A stretch of 64,000 bases of DNA, taken from the NCBI GenBank assembly GCA_020024555.1, contig JAHHTQ010000002.1, forward strand, positions 1-64,000. Reading direction: 5' to 3'. Every line of letters begins with the position of its first letter. Position 1 is the first letter of the stretch. Of the stretch, positions 15,706-25,283 are shown piece after piece. Position numbers and translations under genes: made by a program. Origin of the DNA: Angelakisella sp. Its GTDB lineage: Bacteria; Bacillota; Clostridia; Oscillospirales; Ruminococcaceae. Under the pieces are notes generated by a model. That model made no database searches and was not told the DNA's origin. It saw nothing but the letters and a program-made list of their open reading frames with translations.

Positions 15706-16775
15706 TGTCACAAAACGATTTAATAAATTTGTCAGTAAAAGATCTAAGTGTCTCCTTTCGTACAAATACAGGTACTGTAAAGGCGGTTCGTGATATCAGT
15801 TTTGATTTGAAAAAAGGTGAAACCCTTGCAATCGTTGGTGAGTCAGGTTCAGGCAAGAGTGTATCTGCAAAAGCAATTATGGGTATTCTTGCGCCAAACT
15901 CGATAATAGAAAACGGTCAAATTATATATACGGATAACGACGGAAATTCAGTAGACTTTTTATCACTTAAAGAAGAAGAATTTTATAAGTACCGTGGTAG
16001 AAAAGTATCTATGGTGTTCCAAGACCCAATGAGTAGCCTTAACCCAATCGTAAAAGTCGGCAATCAGTTAACTGAGGCTATGATACTTAACGGTGTAAGC
16101 AAAGAAGAAGCAAAGGTTAGAGCTATTGAGCTAATGAAACAAGTAGGTATTCCTCATGCCGAAGAACGTTTTGAACAATATCCGTTTGAGTTTTCGGGCG
16201 GTATGCGTCAAAGAATAGTTATAGCTATCGCTATTGCGGCTGATCCGGATATACTGATTTGTGATGAGCCTACAACAGCTCTTGACGTTACAATACAGGC
16301 GCAAATACTTGACCTAATACACAAACTTATAAAAGAGAGACATATATCTTGTATATTTATCACACATAATATGGGTGTTGTTGCGAATATCGCTGACAAA
16401 ATAGCAGTAATGTACGCAGGTAAAATAGTAGAATACGGAACAGTTGATGAAATATTCTATGACCCACGTCACCCATATACTTGGGCATTACTTGCATCTA
16501 TGCCCGACCTTGATACAACAGAAAAATTGGCAGCTATTCCCGGCACACCTCCAAATATGGAGATGCCACCTGTTGGTGATGCATTTGCGGCAAGAAATGA
16601 GTATGCTATGGAGATTGATTTTGAGGAACAACCGCCTCTATTTGAGATTACCCCTACCCATAAGGCGGCAACATGGCTGTTACACCCAAATGCTCCACAT
16701 GTAGAGCCACCAAAAATAGTTACAGAAAGAATAAGACGAATGACAAAGAATGCAGAGGTGAAGACTAATGAGTAA
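15705..16775 (+). CDS. oppD: Oligopeptide ABC transporter ATPase
   Basis: 356 residues. Walker A is G-E-S-G-S-G-K-S, the Q-loop V-F-Q-D-P-M-S-S-L-N-P, the signature F-S-G-G-M-R-Q-R and Walker B I-L-I-C-D-E-P. The C-terminal oligopeptide-type extension starts near residue 235. The start codon shares one base with the oppC stop (TAATG), and the end overlaps oppF by 8 bp. The cysteine count in the extension is too low to claim an Fe-S cluster. Confidence 0.96.
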   Translation: MSQNDLINLSVKDLSVSFRTNTGTVKAVRDISFDLKKGETLAIVGESGSGKSVSAKAIMGILAPNSIIENGQIIYTDNDGNSVDFLSLKEEEFYKYRGRKVSMVFQDPMSSLNPIVKVGNQLTEAMILNGVSKEEAKVRAIELMKQVGIPHAEERFEQYPFEFSGGMRQRIVIAIAIAADPDILICDEPTTALDVTIQAQILDLIHKLIKERHISCIFITHNMGVVANIADKIAVMYAGKIVEYGTVDEIFYDPRHPYTWALLASMPDLDTTEKLAAIPGTPPNMEMPPVGDAFAARNEYAMEIDFEEQPPLFEITPTHKAATWLLHPNAPHVEPPKIVTERIRRMTKNAEVKTNE

Positions 16776-17835
16776 CGAACAAAACATAAACAGCGAAGTT
16801 ATCTTAAAGGTCGAGAACCTAAAACAATACTTTGGTACAGGTAAAAATGTTCTTAAAGCAGTAGATGGCGTTAGTTTTGAAGTTCATAAAGGTGAAGTAC
16901 TTGGTATAGTTGGTGAAAGTGGTTGTGGTAAAACAACTGTCGGCCGTACTATTATTAAACTGTATAATGCAACAGACGGTAATGTTTACTTTAAAGGCAG
17001 AAGAATTGTTGCGGGTACACAAACTCTTCAAGAAGAACTTAAAAAAGCTAAAAAAGAGGGCAACAAAGAGAAAATCGCTCAAATCCGCGGTGAAATAGCA
17101 AAGGCTAAACATGACCAAAAATACTGCGATAAAGACTATATGCACGAGACAGGCACAAAAGAAAGTCTTGTAACAAAAATTCAGATGATATTCCAAGATC
17201 CGATAGCGAGTCTTAACCCACGTATGACAGTACGTGAAATAATATCAGAGGGATTGACAATACGAGGAATAAAAGACAAAGAGTTTATCAATAATAAAGT
17301 ATATGAAGTGCTTGACTTGGTTGGACTTGTTCCCGAGCATGCTGACCGTTACCCACATGAATTTTCAGGTGGACAAAGACAACGTATCGGTATTGCGCGC
17401 GCGATAGTTATGCAACCGGAAATAATGATTGCCGATGAGCCTATTAGCGCTTTGGACGTTTCAATTCAGGCGCAGGTAATAAATCTTCTTAATGATTTGC
17501 GTAACAAAATGAATTTGACAATTTTGTTTATTGCTCACGATTTATCGGTTGTTAAGTATTTTTCTGATAGAATAGCGGTTATGTATTTTGGCAGATTGGT
17601 TGAACTTGCAAGTTCCGATGAACTGTTTGCCCACCCTATGCACCCATATACAAAGAGTCTTCTTTCAGCTATTCCTATACCAGACCCACATTATGAAAAA
17701 CAAAGAGTAAGAATAATTTATGACCCTGCGGAGTCACATGATTATTCAAAGAGCAAACCTACTTTGCAGGAAGTGCGTCCGGGTCACTTTGTTTTGTGTA
17801 ATAATGAAGAAGCAAAAATATACAGAGAAGAATAA
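16768..17835 (+). CDS. oppF: Oligopeptide ABC transporter ATPase with charged helical insert
   Basis: 355 residues. Walker A is G-E-S-G-C-G-K-T, the signature F-S-G-G-Q-R-Q-R and Walker B I-M-I-A-D-E-P. Between Walker A and the Q-loop (about residues 85-130) lies an insert of roughly 45 residues rich in Lys and Glu that looks like a helical hairpin. It starts inside oppD. It pairs with OppD to power peptide import. No clear terminator follows within 100 bp. Confidence 0.95.
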   Translation: MSNEQNINSEVILKVENLKQYFGTGKNVLKAVDGVSFEVHKGEVLGIVGESGCGKTTVGRTIIKLYNATDGNVYFKGRRIVAGTQTLQEELKKAKKEGNKEKIAQIRGEIAKAKHDQKYCDKDYMHETGTKESLVTKIQMIFQDPIASLNPRMTVREIISEGLTIRGIKDKEFINNKVYEVLDLVGLVPEHADRYPHEFSGGQRQRIGIARAIVMQPEIMIADEPISALDVSIQAQVINLLNDLRNKMNLTILFIAHDLSVVKYFSDRIAVMYFGRLVELASSDELFAHPMHPYTKSLLSAIPIPDPHYEKQRVRIIYDPAESHDYSKSKPTLQEVRPGHFVLCNNEEAKIYREE

Positions 17836-17943
17836 ATCTTTTGATGTGTAAGACGGGAGTTAAGAAGATAAAACCGAGATGTGTTTTAATTTATAGTATA
17901 ATTTAGATTATTTATAGCAAAATTTCTCTTTTGGGGTAATTAA

Positions 17944-18351
17944 ATGAATAAAAAAAGAAAAATTACATTATATTTAACAGTAATAATAATAGGGCTATTG
18001 ATTGTTTTCGGAGTATGTTCTTCAAAAGATTTTTTTAACGAACCGATATTTTCTGAAAAAATACGCATTTTAAGTGACGCTTGCCTATTGCCTGCTGTTA
18101 TTTACTGTGGAATAGGCGGACTTGTATATGTATCAAATAATGGCTTTTTCAGAATCTTTTCTTTTGGTACAAGAAGAATTTTAAGTCATTTTTCCAAAAC
18201 CAGTGATTTTAGAGAAAGATATAAAGATTACTATGAATACTATATTGAAAAAGATGCGGATAAAGCAAGTTTTGGCTTTATATTATATCCCGGTTTAGGC
18301 TTTTTGCTCTTATCAATCGTATTTATGCTTTGGTTTAATTATATTTCATAA
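17944..18351 (+). CDS. DUF3899 family small membrane protein
   Basis: 135 residues with hydrophobic segments near 8-24, 45-65 and 108-130. The pattern S-D-A-C-L-L-P-x-V-I-Y-C-G-I-G-G-L-V-Y-V-S-N followed by a Y-x-D-Y-Y region is the DUF3899 layout found in Firmicutes. Function is unknown. It is bordered by a bidirectional terminator shared with spoIVA. Confidence 0.75.
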   Translation: MNKKRKITLYLTVIIIGLLIVFGVCSSKDFFNEPIFSEKIRILSDACLLPAVIYCGIGGLVYVSNNGFFRIFSFGTRRILSHFSKTSDFRERYKDYYEYYIEKDADKASFGFILYPGLGFLLLSIVFMLWFNYIS

Positions 18352-18446
18352 AGTTTATACAAATGAGATGTGATGTAATTTGATAATATTAAAAGATATA
18401 CAGACTTTGAACAAGTCCAATAAAAAATGACATAGAAAAAAATGAA

Positions 18447-18493
18447 CCCCTTGTGGTAGCCTTAAATAAAGACTATCATAAGGGGAATTTTTT
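18447..18493. terminator. Bidirectional terminator between convergent genes
   Basis: CCCCTTGTGGTAG pairs with CTATCATAAGGGG (13 bp with two G-U pairs). A T-run follows on the plus strand, and a seven-A run precedes it, giving a U-tract on the minus strand. It serves both the DUF3899 gene and spoIVA. Confidence 0.85.
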
Positions 18494-18515
18494 ATGTTTG
18501 TTTAATAATTGTTAT

Positions 18516-19994
18516 TTATAGAATAATGCAAATCAGACCACTGCAACCCTCATTTATTATTCGTTCAATAGTTTCCTGAATTTTAATTCTTGCGTCCTGT
18601 GGCATACGGTAGAGTTTATTGTGTAAACCTTCGTTTACCAGTTCGTGTAAACTCTTGCCGAAGATATTACTCTCCCATATCTTTTCGGGAGTGTCTTCAA
18701 ATTCTTGAAGAAGATAATGCACAAGTTCCTCCGACTGTTTTTCACTGCCAACAATAGGGGAAACTTCTGTTGTAATATCTGCTTTCATCATATGTATGCT
18801 TGGTGCAGATGCTTTTAATTTAACGCCATATCGACCGCCTTGTTTGACTATTTCAGGTTTTTCCAGTGTTAATTCGTAAAGTGAAGGCATAACAATACCA
18901 TAACCTGTTGCGTTTACTTCATCAATAGCGCCACGTATTTTATCATACTGTTTTTTGATTTCGGTTAGTTCCAGCATACAGGGCATAAGGTCTTCTTCAC
19001 TGTTTAGGTTTAACCCTGTCTCATCGCTCAAAATTTTATAAAAGATACCGTCGCTCATATCAATTCTGCAAGAGACTTGTCCGCTGCCAAGGTCAATGTT
19101 GCTTGCTTTCGCATAGTCAATATATTCACATTCTGTCAGTTCTTTTATCACATCGTCAATATTATTTATACTGCTGATTTTTGGCGCAGTTGCTTTTATT
19201 GTATCATATACGGAACGTTTTAGCTTATGCTCTTTTGGTAAGTTCATAAGCCAAGTAGGAACATTAATTGCAACTTGTTTAACGGGAAATTGATAAAGAA
19301 CAGCTTTCAGTATATCTGATATTATTTCTTCATTTAGTTCCAGACAGTTTATTGCAATTACCGGTACATCGTATTTTTTTACCATACTTTCACGAAGTTC
19401 TCTGTTTTCTCTGCTGTTAGGTTCTTTACAGTTAAGAAGTATAACGAATGGTTTGTCGATTGCTTTTAATTCCCCAATTACCCGTTCTTCTGCTTCCACA
19501 TATTCTTCACGTGGAATATCAGTTATGCTGCCGTCTGTTGTTATTACAATACCTATTGTACTGTGTTCTGTGATAACTTTTTTTGTTCCTATTTCTGCCG
19601 CCATATTAAAAGGTATTTCTTTTTCAAACCATGGTGTCATAACCATTCTAGGTTCATTGTTTTCTATATATCCGATTGCCGCAGGTACTATGTAGCCCAC
19701 ACAGTCAATCATTCTTACGTTTAGTGAAATATTATCTTCTAGTTTGATTTTTACGGCTTCTTCCGGAACAAATTTGGGTTCGGTAGTCATAATCGTTTTG
19801 CCTGATGCCGATTGCGGAAGTTCGTCTATTGCTCTGTCTTTTACAGTTTGATTTTCGATATGTGGAATAACCATATTTTCCATAAATTTTTTTATGAATG
19901 TGGATTTACCTACTCTGACAGGGCCAACAATACCCAAATAGATATTTGAGTCGGTTCGTTTGGCTATATCTTTGTAAACTGTTTTATTGTTCAT
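18516..19994 (-). CDS. spoIVA: Stage IV sporulation protein A, spore coat morphogenetic ATPase
   Basis: 492 residues, the usual length for SpoIVA. The Walker A region G-P-V-R-V-G-K-S-T-F and the opening Y-K-D-I-A-K-R-T are characteristic. SpoIVA hydrolyses ATP to polymerise on the forespore surface and form the base of the coat. The start at 19994 is preferred to one six codons earlier because AAAGACGGTG lies just before it and family members begin here. Its C-terminal hydrophobic end (C-S-G-L-I-C-I-I-L) fits membrane/SpoVM contact. I could not identify a convincing sigma-E promoter. Confidence 0.96.
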   Translation of the reverse strand: MNNKTVYKDIAKRTDSNIYLGIVGPVRVGKSTFIKKFMENMVIPHIENQTVKDRAIDELPQSASGKTIMTTEPKFVPEEAVKIKLEDNISLNVRMIDCVGYIVPAAIGYIENNEPRMVMTPWFEKEIPFNMAAEIGTKKVITEHSTIGIVITTDGSITDIPREEYVEAEERVIGELKAIDKPFVILLNCKEPNSRENRELRESMVKKYDVPVIAINCLELNEEIISDILKAVLYQFPVKQVAINVPTWLMNLPKEHKLKRSVYDTIKATAPKISSINNIDDVIKELTECEYIDYAKASNIDLGSGQVSCRIDMSDGIFYKILSDETGLNLNSEEDLMPCMLELTEIKKQYDKIRGAIDEVNATGYGIVMPSLYELTLEKPEIVKQGGRYGVKLKASAPSIHMMKADITTEVSPIVGSEKQSEELVHYLLQEFEDTPEKIWESNIFGKSLHELVNEGLHNKLYRMPQDARIKIQETIERIINEGCSGLICIIL

Positions 19995-20341
19995 AATTGC
20001 ACCGTCTTTCATTTAAATATTTTTATGATTAATTTAGGATACATAGTTTCCGATAAAAAGAATATCCTTTAAGATATATATATTTTGATATTTAACGGTT
20101 TATACATATAGTAATGTAGATATTTATATTTTGGTAACACCACATAATTAACACTATTCGTTTAAAACAGTGCGTTACATAAAAATTTTTCCTAACGATT
20201 TACGTAAATGCCCGAAAATACATCTGATATATTTAATCCGATGAAACAATTATTAAAGTTATACGTTATCTGTAATTGTGGTATTACTTTTGTTTATTTT
20301 AATAGGTGTTTGTAAATAATACTTATAAAATAACAAAACTA
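19995..20341. other. Divergent spoIVA/murC intergenic region
   Basis: About 350 bp of A/T-rich DNA with no credible gene. It must hold the spoIVA promoter (expected sigma-E, minus strand), but no good match to that consensus was found. The murC promoter lies at its right end. Confidence 0.4.
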
Positions 20342-20370
20342 TTGTTTTATTATTTTTTTTATCATATAAT
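20342..20370 (+). promoter_or_regulatory. Probable murC promoter
   Basis: TTGTTT and TATAAT are separated by 17 bp, about 55 bp before the murC start. Confidence 0.55.
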
Positions 20371-20426
20371 ATATATGTGACAGTGTAATATAAATAAAGT
20401 AATTTTTTAGAAACGGGGCTTTTATT

Positions 20427-21800
20427 ATGAATAATTTAAGAGAAAAACTGGGATTGCCAAAAGAAATACAAAAAATACACTGTATAGGCGTGGGCGGTTC
20501 CGGAATGTTTCCGATTATACAAATATTAAAAAGTTGCGGTTATGATATTAGCGGAAGTGACAATAATGAAAGTGACATAGTCGCTACTGAAAGAAAAATG
20601 GGCATTAACGTAATTATGGGACAAAGCGCCGATAATATAAAAGACGCTGATATGGTAATGTATACAGCGGCTATACTTGACACAAATGAAGAACTTGTGG
20701 CTGCAAAAAATTCAGGCGTGTATCTTTATGAGAGAGCCGAGATTTTGGGAGCTATATCAAAAGCTTTCGATAAGGCGATAGGAGTTACGGGAACTCACGG
20801 AAAAACAACAGTGACATCAATGCTTACGCAAATATATTTTGGCGCAAACCTTGATCCATCGGCTGTAATCGGAGGTAAATTGAAGGCGATAGACGGATAT
20901 GGCAGAGCGGGTGAAAGTGATATATTTTTGTATGAGGCTTGTGAATTTAAAGACCACTTTTTGCAAACCTATCCGGACATTTCTGTAATACTCAATATTG
21001 ACAATGACCATATGGAGTATTTTGGTACAATTGAAAATGCCATTAAATCTTATGTAACTTTTGCAAACAAATCAAAGAGGGTTTTTTATAATATAAGTGA
21101 TAAAAATACAACGATTGCAATAGACAGCGTAAATGAAAATGTAGAAAAAATCAGTTTTGGGTGGGATAACAATGCGGACTTCTATCCTGAAAATATAGTT
21201 ATAACTGACGGATTTACACGTAGTTTTGATTTAATGCGCAAAGGTGAATGTTTGGGGAATATAGCAATATCAGTGCCGGGTAAACATAATATACTGAATG
21301 CCGTATGCGCCTGCGCTGTGGCATATAGCGATGACATACCTTTTGAAAAAATAAAGGCTGAAATAGTAAAATTTACAGGTGCTGGCAGACGTTTTGAGCT
21401 TGTGGGTAGATATAAGGGCGCAACAATAGTAGATGACTATGCCCATCACCCGGCAGAAATAGCGGCAACATTAAATGCCGCAAAAGAACTTAATTTTAAA
21501 AGAATATGGGCAGTTTTCCAACCGTTTACGTTTTCACGTACACAAATACTACTGAATGAATTTGCAAAAGCTCTTTCGATTGCCGATAAAGTGGTGCTTA
21601 GTCCTATTATGGGAAGTCGGGAAATCAATACTTGCGGAATAAAATCAGAGGATTTATGCGAAAAGACAAAGAACTGTATTGCCTTGCCATCGTTTGAAAA
21701 AATGGCTGAATATATAAGGGACAATGCCGAAGAAGGTGATATTATACTCACATTGGGTTGCGGAGATATATATAAATGTGCAAGAATGATATGTAAATAA
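20427..21800 (+). CDS. murC: UDP-N-acetylmuramate--L-alanine ligase
   Basis: 457 residues, full length. It adds L-Ala to UDP-MurNAc in the cytoplasm using ATP. An N-terminal Rossmann domain (C-I-G-V-G-G-S-G-M) is followed by the ATP loop G-T-H-G-K-T-T (Lys126) and the Mur-ligase C-terminal domain with D-D-Y-A-H-H-P. It leads a run with an AI-2E permease and cardiolipin synthase on the same strand, the next gene starting 28 bp on. Confidence 0.96.
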   Translation: MNNLREKLGLPKEIQKIHCIGVGGSGMFPIIQILKSCGYDISGSDNNESDIVATERKMGINVIMGQSADNIKDADMVMYTAAILDTNEELVAAKNSGVYLYERAEILGAISKAFDKAIGVTGTHGKTTVTSMLTQIYFGANLDPSAVIGGKLKAIDGYGRAGESDIFLYEACEFKDHFLQTYPDISVILNIDNDHMEYFGTIENAIKSYVTFANKSKRVFYNISDKNTTIAIDSVNENVEKISFGWDNNADFYPENIVITDGFTRSFDLMRKGECLGNIAISVPGKHNILNAVCACAVAYSDDIPFEKIKAEIVKFTGAGRRFELVGRYKGATIVDDYAHHPAEIAATLNAAKELNFKRIWAVFQPFTFSRTQILLNEFAKALSIADKVVLSPIMGSREINTCGIKSEDLCEKTKNCIALPSFEKMAEYIRDNAEEGDIILTLGCGDIYKCARMICK

Positions 21801-21828
21801 TAAAAATAAAGAAACAACGGGGAAATGT

Positions 21829-23007
21829 ATGGAGAAAAAACAAATTAAAACAATGGCTTTTTATGCGGCGCTGGTTGTATTTTTTTATTGGGGTCTTGAA
21901 AATTTAAATGTTATAAAGAACGGTATCAGTTATACCTTTACGCTTATAGGTCCGTTTATTATGGGTTTGGTGTTTGCATTTATAGCAAATATCCCTATGA
22001 GCGCTATGGAGAGAACGTTTTTAAAGAAAATTAAAAATAAAAAGGTTAAGAGAAGTATATCCCTTGTAACTACAATTTTTTTGTTACTGGTTATCATATT
22101 TTTTATGTTGTTTTTGGTAATTCCTGAACTAGGCAAAAGTGTTGCGCAGATAGGCCCTGCAATTAATCCGTTTCTTACAAGAATGGGAGAAAATTTAGCA
22201 AAAATTACGGCTGACAGACCTGAAATAATGCAGTTTATAAAAGAGCAAATACCTGATACAAAGACAATTATCAATGCAGTAATACAATTTGCAAAAGTAG
22301 GACTGGTTGGAACAGTAGGCTCTACAATAAGTGTTATTATGCATTTTGTCAATGGTATTGTTTCATTTGTCCTTGCTTTCATTTTTTCCGTATATATATT
22401 ATTGCAAAAAGAAGAAATGGCAGTGCGTTCAAAACGATTGCTACACTATCTTATAGGTGAAAAGAAAACAGACAGTTTGGTATATGCGCTTGAAGTATCA
22501 AGAACAATTTTTTCTAATTTTATATCAGGACAATGTTTAGAGGCTGTTATTTTAGGCTGTATGTTCTTTGTAACAATGACAATATTCAGACTTCCTTATG
22601 CTGTGCTTGTAGGCGTGCTTATTACAGTAACGGCTCTTGTTCCATATATAGGCTCATTTATAGGGTTTATAATAAGTTTGTTTTTAATATTTATGATAAG
22701 CCCTATAAAAGCAATATGGTTTATAGTTTTATTCGTGGTACTTCAACAAGTTGAGGGCAATCTTATTTACCCGAAAGTTGTCGGTGACTCGATAGGACTA
22801 CCTCCTGTTTGGGTTCTTTTGGCGGTACTTATCGGTACGGGCGGATTTGGTTTAATGGGTTTACTTTTCTTTATTCCTCTGTTTTCAGTATTCTATACAT
22901 TGTTGTGGGATAAAATTGACGGAGTAAATAGTTTGGAAGAAAACAAAAAAGCAGAAAACAAAGAGAAAAAAATAGCTTTAAGTAAAAAAGCAGGAGGCAA
23001 TAAATGA
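21829..23007 (+). CDS. AI-2E transporter family membrane protein
   Basis: 392 residues with about eight hydrophobic segments in the AI-2E permease arrangement and the late motif Q-Q-V-E-G-N-L-I-Y-P-K-V-V-G. Family members are variously tied to autoinducer export or Na+/H+ antiport; specificity cannot be read from sequence. It ends in a 4-bp overlap with cls. The C terminus is Lys-rich. Confidence 0.9.
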   Translation: MEKKQIKTMAFYAALVVFFYWGLENLNVIKNGISYTFTLIGPFIMGLVFAFIANIPMSAMERTFLKKIKNKKVKRSISLVTTIFLLLVIIFFMLFLVIPELGKSVAQIGPAINPFLTRMGENLAKITADRPEIMQFIKEQIPDTKTIINAVIQFAKVGLVGTVGSTISVIMHFVNGIVSFVLAFIFSVYILLQKEEMAVRSKRLLHYLIGEKKTDSLVYALEVSRTIFSNFISGQCLEAVILGCMFFVTMTIFRLPYAVLVGVLITVTALVPYIGSFIGFIISLFLIFMISPIKAIWFIVLFVVLQQVEGNLIYPKVVGDSIGLPPVWVLLAVLIGTGGFGLMGLLFFIPLFSVFYTLLWDKIDGVNSLEENKKAENKEKKIALSKKAGGNK

Positions 23008-24539
23008 AAAAAGTTTTGGGTGTACTTTTTCATAGATTTACAATAATTGGTATAGCAATACTTGCGCAAGTTATATTTTTTGTATTTATGGTGGAAAAGT
23101 TCAAAAATTCATTTGTATACGTATACACGTTCTTGACTATATTGTCGTTTATAGTGGTTTTTTATATTTTGACGGGTAGATCAAATCCGGCATATAAACT
23201 TGCGTGGATAGTTCCTATGTTATTGTTCCCTATTTTTGGCGGCATATTTTACTTAACTTTTGGTAAAGTAAGACTGACAAAAAGTGAAAAGAGAAAAATG
23301 GAGTCCGTAGCTAAAAATATTGTAAAGTATAAACACCATAACAGTGAAATAATAGATACATTGGAGCGGTATGATAAAATAGCCACCTGCCACACAAAAT
23401 ATTTGTTTAACTATGCCCATTCGCCAATATGGGAAAGAACAGAAGTAAAATATTTTCGCTTAGGTGAAGAAAAATTTGAAGCATTGGTTGAAGAATTAAA
23501 AAAAGCAGAACATTTTATATTTATGGAGTATTTCATTATTCACGAAGGTAAAATGTGGGATACAATACTTGAAATTTTAAAAGAAAAAGCGCAACAAGGC
23601 GTAGATGTAAGGGTTATTTATGATGATGCAGGCTGTATGTTTACCCTTCCATACGGTTACGATAAGAAGTTACGGAAAATGGGTATAAAATGCGAAATTT
23701 TCAACAAGTTTGTACCTGTGATTAATATGCGTTTTAATAACAGAGACCACAGAAAAATATGTATAATAGACGGAAATGTCGGTTTTACAGGTGGTATAAA
23801 TCTTGCAGATGAATACATAAATGAAATAGAAATTTGCGGACACTGGAAAGATACGGCTGTTATGCTAAAAGGTGACGCTATATGGAATTTAACACTTTTC
23901 TTTTTGTCAATGTGGTCATTCCTTACAAATACCAATGATGACTGCTTGGATTACAGACCTGATAAATATCACGAGTTGCCTGTGGTTGGCGATGGTTATG
24001 TGCAACCGTTTGCCGACAGTCCGCTTGATATGGAGTGCGTGGGTGAAACTGTATATCTTAATATGATAAACAAAGCGCAAAAGTATATATATATAACCAC
24101 ACCATACTTAATAATAGATAATGAGATGGTTACAGCTCTGTGTATTGCCGCAAAGAATGGTTTAGATGTACGGATAATAACACCGCATATTGCGGACAAA
24201 TGGTATGTTCACGCTGTTACACGTTCATATTATGATGTTTTTATAGAGAGTGGTGTGAAGATTTATGAATATACGCCGGGATTTATACATGCAAAATCTT
24301 ATGTATGCGATGACAAATATGCGGTAGTAGGCACAATAAATATGGATTACCGCAGTTTGTATTTGCATTTTGAATGTGGTGTGTTTATGTGCGGTTCAAG
24401 CGTTGTGCTTGATATTAAAAAAGATTTTTTGGACACGCAAAATCTTTCACAGGAGATAACTTTGGATAAATGTAAAAAAGTATCTGCTGTTATACGTTTT
24501 TTACGTACGTGTTTAAGAATTTTCGCACCGCTTATGTAA
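23004..24539 (+). CDS. cls: Cardiolipin synthase, phospholipase D superfamily
   Basis: 511 residues. Two N-terminal membrane helices and a PLDc_N segment precede two HKD catalytic motifs, H-R-K-I-C-I-I-D (His249) and H-A-K-S-Y-V-C-D-D-K (His429). It condenses two phosphatidylglycerols into cardiolipin at the membrane. It overlaps the preceding permease gene (ATGA), so it is co-translated with it. Confidence 0.95.
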   Translation: MKKVLGVLFHRFTIIGIAILAQVIFFVFMVEKFKNSFVYVYTFLTILSFIVVFYILTGRSNPAYKLAWIVPMLLFPIFGGIFYLTFGKVRLTKSEKRKMESVAKNIVKYKHHNSEIIDTLERYDKIATCHTKYLFNYAHSPIWERTEVKYFRLGEEKFEALVEELKKAEHFIFMEYFIIHEGKMWDTILEILKEKAQQGVDVRVIYDDAGCMFTLPYGYDKKLRKMGIKCEIFNKFVPVINMRFNNRDHRKICIIDGNVGFTGGINLADEYINEIEICGHWKDTAVMLKGDAIWNLTLFFLSMWSFLTNTNDDCLDYRPDKYHELPVVGDGYVQPFADSPLDMECVGETVYLNMINKAQKYIYITTPYLIIDNEMVTALCIAAKNGLDVRIITPHIADKWYVHAVTRSYYDVFIESGVKIYEYTPGFIHAKSYVCDDKYAVVGTINMDYRSLYLHFECGVFMCGSSVVLDIKKDFLDTQNLSQEITLDKCKKVSAVIRFLRTCLRIFAPLM

Positions 24540-24616
24540 GGGAAAATTCCGCGCAATATAATATCTGTATTTGTTTGGGATTACCTAAGTTATATTTTAT
24601 TTGGAGTTGATTTATC

Positions 24617-25123
24617 ATTAATACTGATGAAAGAAGAAAAGAAATACTGGCGCTGCTACAAAAAAACAAGTTGCCGATTAGCGCTACGCAACTTGCAAAA
24701 AATTATACTGTAAGCAGACAGGTAATAGTGGGAGATGTGGCGATTTTGCGGGCAGAGGGGAACAATATTACCGCAACCCCCCGTGGATATATACTTGAAA
24801 AACAGATAGAGAGCAGCTATATAGTAGCTTGTAAACATTCAAAAGAAGACTTGCTTGATGAACTTTACACAATTATTGACGAAGGCTGTGGAATAGTTGA
24901 CGTAATAGTTGAGCACAGCGTTTACGGGCAAATAACAGGTACGTTGCACTTGTTCAGCAGAAAAGACGTTGATATGTTTTGGGATAATTTTTGTAAGAGT
25001 AATTCGCAACCGTTATGTTCGCTTACTGATGATATACATTTACATACACTGTCTTGTCCAACGCCAAAACACTATGAAAATGTACTTAGCGCCTTAACAC
25101 AAAAAGGATATATTTGCAAATAA
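24617..25123 (+). CDS. niaR: NiaR/YrxA-type transcriptional repressor of NAD synthesis, probable ATT start
   Basis: 168 residues if started at ATT 24617. An N-terminal winged helix (I-S-A-T-Q-L-A ... V-S-R-Q-V-I-V-G-D-V-A-I-L-R-A) is followed by a 3H domain with conserved His residues (V-E-H-S-V-Y-G, H-L-H-T). Family members repress NAD biosynthesis or niacin uptake in response to niacin. Starting at the first standard codon, TTG 24671, would cut the first helix. The sequence upstream (T-D-E-R-R-K-E-I-L-A-L-L) is clearly family sequence and is open back to a stop at 24608, with no ATG, GTG or TTG. GGAG at 24603 lies 10 bp before the ATT. Confidence 0.85.
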   Translation: MNTDERRKEILALLQKNKLPISATQLAKNYTVSRQVIVGDVAILRAEGNNITATPRGYILEKQIESSYIVACKHSKEDLLDELYTIIDEGCGIVDVIVEHSVYGQITGTLHLFSRKDVDMFWDNFCKSNSQPLCSLTDDIHLHTLSCPTPKHYENVLSALTQKGYICK

Positions 25124-25150
25124 ACAGTTTATTCACAATAAAATCTGTCA

Positions 25151-25179
25151 ATATTATGGTATGTTCATAATATCTTTTT
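25151..25179 (+). terminator. Intrinsic terminator after niaR
   Basis: ATATTATG and CATAATAT pair perfectly around a 7-nt loop and are followed by CTTTTTG. Confidence 0.65.
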
Positions 25180-25240
25180 GTATTATTATAATTTAGTAAC
25201 AAAAAGGACATCTTTTTTAGTTTTTTATTAATAAAAACTA

Positions 25241-25249
25241 TGTTATACT
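25241..25249 (+). promoter_or_regulatory. Extended -10 promoter
   Basis: TG-T-TATACT is an extended -10 element about 35 bp before the rhomboid-like gene. The -35 region is T-rich and poor. Confidence 0.45.
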
Positions 25250-25283
25250 TATGCGATACAGAACTAATAATAAGGAGAACATA

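Noticed and set aside
20010..20100. Sigma-E promoter of spoIVA
   Set aside because: A GATATTC/TATGTATC pair exists at a suitable distance, but the match to the sigma-E -10 consensus is too poor to call.
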